A stretch of DNA of 23,417 nt from Brachionus plicatilis (taxonomy: Eukaryota; Rotifera; Eurotatoria; Ploima; Brachionidae). The translations under genes were made by a program, and so were the position numbers. The stretch lies in the NCBI GenBank assembly GCA_010279815.1, contig QEOQ01000307.1, forward strand, positions 10,492-33,908, read 5' to 3'. Each line of letters starts with the position of its first letter. Position 1 is the first letter of the stretch. Below the pieces are notes generated by a model, which did not search any database, was not told where the DNA came from, and was given only the letters and a program-made list of their open reading frames with translations. Shown one piece after another: positions 1-7,900 of the stretch.

Positions 1-247
1 TCAAAATTAAAGAGAAAAAAAATCAAGTTTAAAAAAATTAAAACAAAACGTTGATTGAACCAAAAAAAAGCTTTTTGATGATTAATTTTTTTTTTAATTT
101 AGCTTAATTGACCGTCCTATATCCACATGTGCATTTTTGGATTTTGGGGGGCATATGCGTTTTTTCAGGTATCCGAATAATTAAATTAAATTCCTCTTTT
201 TTTTTAATTTTTAATATTCCAGCAGCGAAGCAATGGGTAAAACCTTG

Positions 248-608
248 TTTTAATAATTCTAAAAATTTTCATAAATTATTTTAAATTTTTTTAAAAACTG
301 AGTAATCAGTCAGGCCACAGTAATCTTTAATTTTTATTATCTTAGCAATATATTAACTAAACGCAAAATAAAATTATTTTTTTTTCATAAATAAATAAAA
401 TTATTCTATCTAAAAAATTAAGACAATTTTTTAAATAAAATATAATAAAAAAATTTAAATTCGAAAAATTAGGTTAATTTTCATAATGTTTTATAATTTT
501 GTAATTAAAATTATACAGATTTATTCAAAGTGTTATAACCCTTAATATATAATATTAATTTTAATAATTCTAAAAATTTTCATAAATTATTTTAATTTTT
601 TTAAAAAA
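248..608 (+). repeat. Pair of about 50-bp direct repeats
   Basis: The block at 248-297 (TTTAATAATTCTAAAAATTT and onward) recurs at 560-608 in the same orientation with only about one base of length difference. Even in AT-rich sequence a near-identical match of this length is unlikely by chance. It suggests a local duplication or two ends of a small element about 312 bp apart. Confidence 0.6.
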
Positions 609-804
609 GTTTATGTTTGGAAATGTCTTAAAATACTGTCGATTTCTCTTTATTGACAAGTTTTGCTTTTAAAATATGCTTTAAAAGCCTTTTTTTAACA
701 ATATATAATGTCTAACTTTATACCACGAATCAAAATGATCCATTAAACAAATTAAAATCCTCACCAGCTACCATGTATGGTATGGCTTTATGGGGCTCAT
801 GTAT

Positions 805-935
805 TTAAGTGAAAATAAACTGAATGAAAAACCGTATTCGTTTATTTTCAAGTAAGTTACCTGAAAATAAAAATAAAATTGTAACACATAAGTTGCCTTT
901 ACGTTTTACAAAAAAATTATTTAATTTTCACTTAA
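805..935. repeat. TTAA-bounded inverted-repeat element
   Basis: The left end reads TTAAGTGAAAATAAA (805-819). The right end is its near inverse, TTTAATTTTCACTTAA, ending at 935. A second internal inverted pair (TGAAAATAAAC at 810-820 and its complement near 840-850) makes the left part foldable. TTAA at both ends resembles a piggyBac-type target site, but the family is uncertain. Confidence 0.4.
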
Positions 936-1278
936 TTAAAATAAAAACAAAAAAAATTAACAAGCTCGGAAAAAACAATAATGAGAACCACAAGTAAGAA
1001 ACCTAAAATGACAATTAGTAGAACAAGTGTTACAAGATTTATAATTACTTAAAAAAGACTTTGCCTCAAAAGAAAATTTACTGTTTTAGAATTAATAATT
1101 TTTTTAGAATTTTTTGAATGAATGAATAAAAAAGTTATGATTTTAAATATTTGAATTAACTTAACCTGAATAATTTATTTAAAATAATTGATTGTTTTTG
1201 TTAAATAAATTAGATATTAATCATTTTTATGTTAATTTGATTATGAACCATTATTAGACCTTTTTTTTATTTTTTCAG

Positions 1279-1299
1279 TGAACGCCTTGTAGGCGATAT
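1279..1299 (+). repeat. ACGCC/GGCGAT hairpin, copy 1
   Basis: The palindrome CGCCT-TGT-AGGCG (1283-1295) sits in the context GAACGCC...GGCGATA and is followed by an A-rich tail. It is one of four related hairpins in the window (also 3641-3659, 8170-8190 and 18166-18187). It is preceded by a pyrimidine tract and CAG, which makes it look like a tiny exon, but its dispersed copies argue for a mobile-element 3' end. Confidence 0.5.
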
Positions 1300-1888
1300 A
1301 AAAAACGGTAAATTAAAATAAAATTAATAAATTTAAGACAAAAGAAGATAATTTTAAATTTAAATTTTATATATATTACTTTCCTTTAATTTCAATAATT
1401 ATTAATCTTTTTTTTCCATTTTTCTTTTCTTTTTTCTCTTTGTTTTTTTTGATAAATTTCTTCGTAACCGAGTAACCGAGTCGATCCAGGAGGTAATCAA
1501 GTCGAGTTAGGAGATGAATAGGCAATTTCAATAGAATACATGTATAATAATGTCTAGTATTTATTTTTATAAAAATTATCAAAATCATTAGATTAAAAAA
1601 GTTTTAAAATTTTAAATGATCGTTTTAATTGATGCCATTTTAACTGCATTTCTATCTTTAAATTTTATTTAACACTCAATTTAAATTAGAGAGAAAAAAT
1701 AAAGAAAAGAAACGAAATAAATTTATTTAATTTTTGAAATTAATTTTTATAAAATAAAATTAATATTGTTTGTGATGATTATAAAATATCCTATTTACAA
1801 ACTCGTATCAAATCTCCTCAAAAATAAAAACTTAATAATTAATAGAAACAAAAAAGAAAAGAAAAAAAATGAAAAAAAATCAGTCAAA

Positions 1889-1930
1889 TTACACAATCGA
1901 AGTCGGTAAGTTTTCCTGAGTCATGAGAGA
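1889..1930 (-). CDS. PPFIBP: Predicted last exon of liprin-beta with a PDZ-ligand-like C-terminus
   Basis: A run of 15 T followed by AG (minus strand, AG at 1932-1931) precedes 13 codons and TAA encoding SLMTQENLPTSIV. A GT at 1985-1984 (CTT|GTAGGT) in exon 4 joins to it in phase 0, removing a 55-bp intron. The ending Ser-Ile-Val fits a class I PDZ ligand (S/T-x-hydrophobic). As I recall, vertebrate liprin-beta-1 ends in a similar Ser-x-Val. The patch is GC-richer than the surrounding DNA. If it is not spliced, the protein ends in GFYHHKFN instead. Confidence 0.55.
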   Translation of the reverse strand, partial: SLMTQENLPTSIV

Positions 1931-4900
1931 CTAAAAAAAAAAAAAATTAATTTTTTCAATTAAATTTGTGGTGATAGAAACCTACAAGTTTGCTTTTGAA
2001 CGAAGCGACATCATCGCTGTAGTTGGCAGGATTGGCGGGCAGAGTGGCCGACTGTGCCACAAAACCTGTCTCAGAGTCTAAGTGAACAAGAGGCGCAATG
2101 CTCAAAAAGTCGCGCGAGTCCTGCGACTTGGTGCGCTTGTGGGCCGCACTGAACAATCCAGCCATGGCCATTGTGCCTTTTTTCACATGCTTGACCTTGC
2201 TGAACGCAGTGAGCTGGTGAGTGAGGGCCTGGGCCTCGGCCTTTCTCTTCAAGTCGAGCATTTGCTCTCCGATCAAATCATTGAACAGAGTGGTCAAGTG
2301 GCGCCGCAGCAGGGTCTTGGAGGCCGGTATGGCCAAAATGTCGGCCAGAAGAGTGGCGTTAAATCTGGCCTCGAAGAGCATGAGGCCGCCGTGAACCCCG
2401 GAGCCGCGCAGATTCGGCGCGTACTCGCTCAAGTCAATGGTTCTCAGCCACTCCATCACGCGGTGATTAGTCCACAGCATCACCTCGGACTTGTCGGCCA
2501 GCTCGTCCCCGCTCGGCCGCCTCCGCAGACACTCGGGCTCAAAGCTGTTCAGTCGGAGGACGTGAATGGCCCGTTTGATGCTCAAAAAGTGCAGCTCGCT
2601 GTTTATGTTCAAGTGGTGAAAGTCGTCGTTGTTTATGTGCATGAGCATGCGTCCATCAAACAGGTTGAGCGCGAACACGTCCTTGTACTGGGGCAGGCCG
2701 ATGTCGTCCAGCCACTTGAGCACCCAGTACTGGTCCAGCTGGGCCAGGTTTTTGCTCTCGGGGCCCAAGTGCGAGCTGTTTATTATGGACTGGAGCAGCA
2801 GACTGAGCTTTTTGCGGTGCAGCGCGTTCTTCATGCCCAGCTCTTTTTCGTAGTCGTACTGGCTCGCTTGCAAAAGGTGAAGGCCGTTTTTGATCCATTT
2901 GTGAGCGAACTGGCCGTCAAAGTAGGACTCGAAGCCGTTTTTGTGCAGAAACTCGCACACTTGACTCGTGGGCCATTTGGAAAAGGTGAGAGTGTCCAGT
3001 TCTTGGGAGCTGGACTGGAGACGGGCATTGGCCGTGGAGCGGAAGCCGCCGCGCTTAAAGCTGTGACCGTTTTTGCTCAATGAGCTGGTGTTTGTCGAGT
3101 CGTTTATGTTCACTAGGCTGGTGCGCATCAGTTTGCCGAAGAATTGGCGCAGGCTTTTGTTGTTGTTGTTTGTTGTGGTAGCTGATTTTGTTGGCGATGG
3201 TGATTTTGTTTGGCAAAGAGTGCTGGCCGATGAGTATTTGGTGCATTTTTGTTTTTCTGGTTTGTTTTTTGATGGGGACGCCACGCATTTTTGATCTTGT
3301 TGAATTTTTTGATCGGCTTTAGTGAGGGTGCTGGTCGAGCTGGCCGAATAGTTGGTCAGCTCGGATATTGTGGCCAGAGGGGCTTGGGCTTGAGCGCTGT
3401 TTTGAGTTGTGATCGAATTGTTTGATGACGAGGTGGACGAAATGGACGAGCTCAATGAGCCCGAGCTTGTTATCTGCTCGTTTTTGCATTTTTCCACTGA
3501 TTCTGTTCGCCGCTCTTTGCACTCGTCTTTGTCGCCATCTGTTTGGTTGTTGGTCACGTTTGTGTCATTTATTGCCTCAAAGTCAATTTCATCATAGTCT
3601 TTTTTTTTTTAATTAATTATTATTATTTATTCACAAAATTACGCCAGATTCGGCGATGTTAAAAATAAATAAGAATGCTAAGGAATGAAGTTTTGTACTG
3701 TTTGTTTATCTTTTTCCTTTATTCGTAAAATTCGGCATTCGGACGTTTTTCTCCGGTACCTACCCCCTTTACAATACTTTCAATACAAATTTCATCACTT
3801 TTATTCGTAATTTAGTTCGGTTTATTTTGCCATTCGTAACAAAAAAAATTAAAATTCTAAATCTGCGGGGGCGAGGCCCTAACAGATCAACATACAATTG
3901 AAGATTCTACATGGATATTCCCCCTTTAAATTTTCCCCCTCCAAATTTTCCCCTTTTAAAATTTCCCCATTAAAGATTTTCCCCCTTATTAATTTTCCCT
4001 CTTAATTGAAAAAAATTCCCCTTTTATAATTAATCAAATAATTTATCATTTTTAAACATTTTTGAGTAATTAAATTGAAAAAAACGAAAAATAATAAAAT
4101 GATCTAATTAAAAAACACTTTATAGTTTTACGAATACGCTAAAAAAAGTTTAAAAAGCGACATATTTATCTTCAATAATTCCTGATAAACACCTTTGTGC
4201 TAATTCAATTAATTAATATTTACTCGTAAAAATTTAGTAAATTCGATAATTTCATTTTTTTATAATTTATATTTATTTTAAAATTCAAATTTGAAATTTT
4301 TAATTTTTTGTTTACAAATTTAACTTTTACCATTTTATAATTTAAGAATATAATCAAATAATATATTTTTTTGTCTGTTTTTTCAAAAATCAAATTTAAT
4401 ATTGTGACCAGTAAAATTTTTTCTAAAGAAGATTTAAAAAAATAATATTGTTCATAGAATTAAATTTTTAAAAAGGGGAATTTCAGTAAAGGGGAAAATA
4501 AAAAAAGGGGAAAAAAAAAAGGGGAAAAATTTACGGGGGAATTTTTACGGGGGGAAAATTTAGAGGGGGAAAATTCATAAAATACCATAATTGAAATTGT
4601 TCAAAAAAACAATCAAAACTGTGATGACGAAGTTGAGGTAATCGATCAAGAACCTGTATCTGTATAAACAAGCAAAGCAGGCAATAGATCAAGTTCAAAT
4701 TTTTTTTTGAAACTTCTAAAGATTTTTACGAGTGTGACTTAGAATTGTTATCGAAAATAAAAGATGTCTGATTTAAGGTTGTCAAGTCTAAACCAGACTT
4801 CTTTTTTTAAAAAAAAATTAATTTAAAGATTATTCCGTTTAATTTAAAATTAAATGTTTATTAAACTATATTTCTATAAATTGTTATCAATAAAATTTTG

Positions 4901-7900
4901 TATCAGAATTTACATTCATTAATCGGCATGTTGAAGTTTATGATCAAATGCTCAATTAAAAAGTAAGCATAATAATTTCTTAAATTAGCGAAATGATTTT
5001 ATTTTTTGTTTGTAATGATTTAACATATTATGCTACAGTCTCAAAAAATTATTTTAAGTTGATCATAAAATAAATAGATTAATAATCGATTTTTAGAATT
5101 AAAAAGAGTACAAAATCCGAAAGACAAAAAACTTAACTTCGCAAAGATAATAAGATTAAAAAACCAAATAATATCTTATGTTAAGCAAAAAAATTTTTTT
5201 ATTTGCATTATTAACTTTACTAAAACATCAAAAATAATCGATCATTTTAGTTAATTTTGAACATACTATTAAATTAAAATTTTTTATTTTTTGAAATTTT
5301 AATGTAACAAACTATGTTAATCAATGTTACATCAAGAATTTCATAAAATTCTACCTAAATCTTCAGGAAATTTATTATTAAATATAAAATGAGCAATTTT
5401 TTATAAAGTTTTGATCATAAATTTCAACATGCCCATTAATCGGAAAATTTTAAGATTTTTGTTCGTTTACGGATTAAAGATAATCCGTAAAACTTAATCC
5501 GTAATGGTTATTTTCAGTCCCGTCTGTTACGGATTAAAGAGAGTCGACTGTATTTACAATTGTGTTTTAAAGGGAGGAAGACAAAGTAAAGACTAGGACT
5601 ATATGTAGAAAGAAAATATATATATATTTAATTATATAAAAAATTAGAGACTTTGACTTTGACCAAAACTATTAGATACTGAACAATTTAAACCAAAAAA
5701 AAACAAACATGAGACTAATTTGAGAATTTTACGATTAGTTACAGATTATAAAAGTGAGAATATTCAAGCATTTGTAGAAGGTTTGGGTAATAATTTACTA
5801 ATTGATGAAGAAAAAAATTGAAAAAAAATTAATTAGACTATTTATTCATTGTATAATTTTGAATTCGATATCTTTTCTTTCTATATTTTTTTTAAAATTT
5901 TTTTTTCCAGGTAAATTCTATATTATCCAATAAAATTTTTTTAAATATTTATTGTCTTTCTATATTATGTCACACTGCCGTTTTAAAGATTAAAATAAAA
6001 ATTGATTTTCTTTTTTTTTTCAAAATAACCACAAAGATTTTTATTTTAAATAAAATAATCTTAGAATAAAATTGTTAAAGTGCTGCTAAAATCAGACTTG
6101 TTTATAAGTCACAGTTTTAAGTCAAAGTTATGACTTGCACAAAAATTTTTATCAATATCTGCTTCATTTGGACCAGTTGAAAGAATTTTTTTCCAAATCT
6201 GGTTACATTAACAGACCACATAGGTCAAGATTAACACCCAGGAATATGGAAGCAACTTCTTTGTTGGTTTCAAATATGGATTTATTAAATCATTGACTTG
6301 ACTTCAGACTTGTGACTTAAAAACAAGTCTGGCTAATATACATGGTTCTGAAGTAAAATTACGTTTTTTAAGAGAAATTTTAAAAAATACAGTAGCGCTA
6401 CGCCACTTGGATTTTACGTAAATTTATGTCAAATTACGTTAATTTACGTAATTTTACCAAAATTACCGTAAAATGTATAACGGCCAAAAAATAGTCGTAA
6501 ATTCAAAAATTTAGACGATTTTGTTAGCAAATTTGAATTTTCTCACTTTTTTAACTAAAATTTTCAAAAAAGTAATTGTACGTAAATTAACGTAAAATCA
6601 AAGTAGCGTAACGCTACTGTATATTAAAAAAAAATTAATCTGACTTTTCAAAGCATAAAAAATTATTTATCAAATTTTACATAAAGAACTATAAACTAAC
6701 ATAGTTGATGTAACTATTTATGATGCAAAGAAACAAAAAAAGTTATTTTCTTATAAATTGAAATAAAAGAAATAAAAAAAACTTTTTCTTTTTTTTACGT
6801 TTTTTTACTTTTCTTTACGATTTTTTGCAAGTTATGCCTAATAGACAAGTACCTTATACCCTTGCACAGTAATGCATGCACTAAAACTTAAATTTTAGCG
6901 TTTAAGTACACTTTTAAACCCAAGAACCAAAAATAAAAGCAGCAGTAATACTTAAATTTCAAAATTAAGTGCCGCATTAAAAGTTGAATTTTAATAAAAG
7001 CTTAAATTAAGTTTTAAGTAAAGATGCGGCGTTAAAAATATAAAGAAAAAATTTTATTTTTTATTTTTTTATTACTTTAAAAATTCATTTCCTTCCTATT
7101 TTTAAATGCGTCGCTAAAAATTATTTTTTAAATAAAAAACAGCGACAATTTATCAAAAAAAACATCTAACGATTTTTCAAATTTCAAAAATTTTTGTCAA
7201 AAATCAATATAGTTATCTTGTTGAGTTGGAATTTTTTATAACAAATCCTATTTTAATTGTTTTAAAAAAAATGAATTTTTTTTTCAAAAGAAATAGATAA
7301 GAAGCTAAATAACTTTTAAAAAAGAAATATTCAGCTTTTATAGACAATTCTACTAATTCTTAATGCTTTTTTATTCAATATTCATTTTTATTTAATATAT
7401 TATGTTATAAACGATTCTTACGTTAATCGTTTTGGTATTCAATCTCAGACAACACCAACACTGTGTTCAAATGAAACACATTAGAAACAGATAAAAAGAG
7501 GAAAACCTCCAGATAGCCCAAATACCAAACGAATAAAAAGTTGAAGCTAAAAGATCAAGAAAAAAATTGAACAGTTAATTCTCATGTTAAAAATTTAGTT
7601 AAATTTAAATTTAAAAAAAATTAGTAAAAGTATAAAATAATTTAGAATATAAGTACCGTAATTCCGTGTTGGGGGACGCGTGCATTAATACCCAAAGTCA
7701 TATGTGAAGTGCATGCACAGACATTAACCCCTTCCATGTTAAAAAAATAATATTAAAGGTTCGACGCACTACATGTGCAACTTTGGGTATTAACGTGTGA
7801 TACTAATAAAAAAACCAAGTTTAAATGTCGAGTTAATAATCAAAAAATCTTTTTTAGAGCAACACTTTTATTTGAAATTTTCTGAAATATTAAAAAAATA

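Larger units (their letters stand above)
1..1888. other. AT-rich intergenic DNA downstream of liprin-beta
   Basis: No gene is supported here. The stretch is extremely AT-rich and contains a 50-bp direct repeat (248-297 and 560-608), a TTAA-bounded inverted repeat (805-935) and a short ACGCC/GGCGAT hairpin (1279-1299). A lysine-rich open frame on the minus strand (1376-1588) has a GC-richer patch near 1470-1520, but it is mostly poly-Lys/Ile from A-rich DNA and I do not call it a gene. A TTTATT at 1722-1727 (AATAAA on the minus strand) could serve as the liprin-beta polyadenylation signal. Confidence 0.5.

Noticed and set aside
117..170. Minus-strand MPPKIQKCTCGYRTVN, zinc-finger-like
   Set aside because: Sixteen codons with no second pair of zinc ligands and no flanking homology.
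736..805. Minus-strand peptide HKAIPYMVAGEDFNL, reminiscent of Harbinger-type transposase motifs
   Set aside because: Only about 20 residues before stops on both sides, and the expected downstream residues are absent. Too short to support.
1376..1588. 70-codon minus-strand frame with LLDRLGYSVTKKF
   Set aside because: Mostly Lys/Ile from A-rich sequence. No family recognised and no convincing splice context, so not called.
2082..3083. 333-codon open frame on the plus strand opposite the liprin-beta SAM exon
   Set aside because: Its translation has no domain sense (Val/Gln-rich) and it exists because the GC-richer sense exon lacks stops in the antisense frame.
4586..4664. Plus-strand acidic 26-codon tail with DDEVEVIDQEPVSV
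   Set aside because: Coding-like composition, but no start, no splice partner and no recognisable family. It may be a transposon scrap next to the fold-back element.
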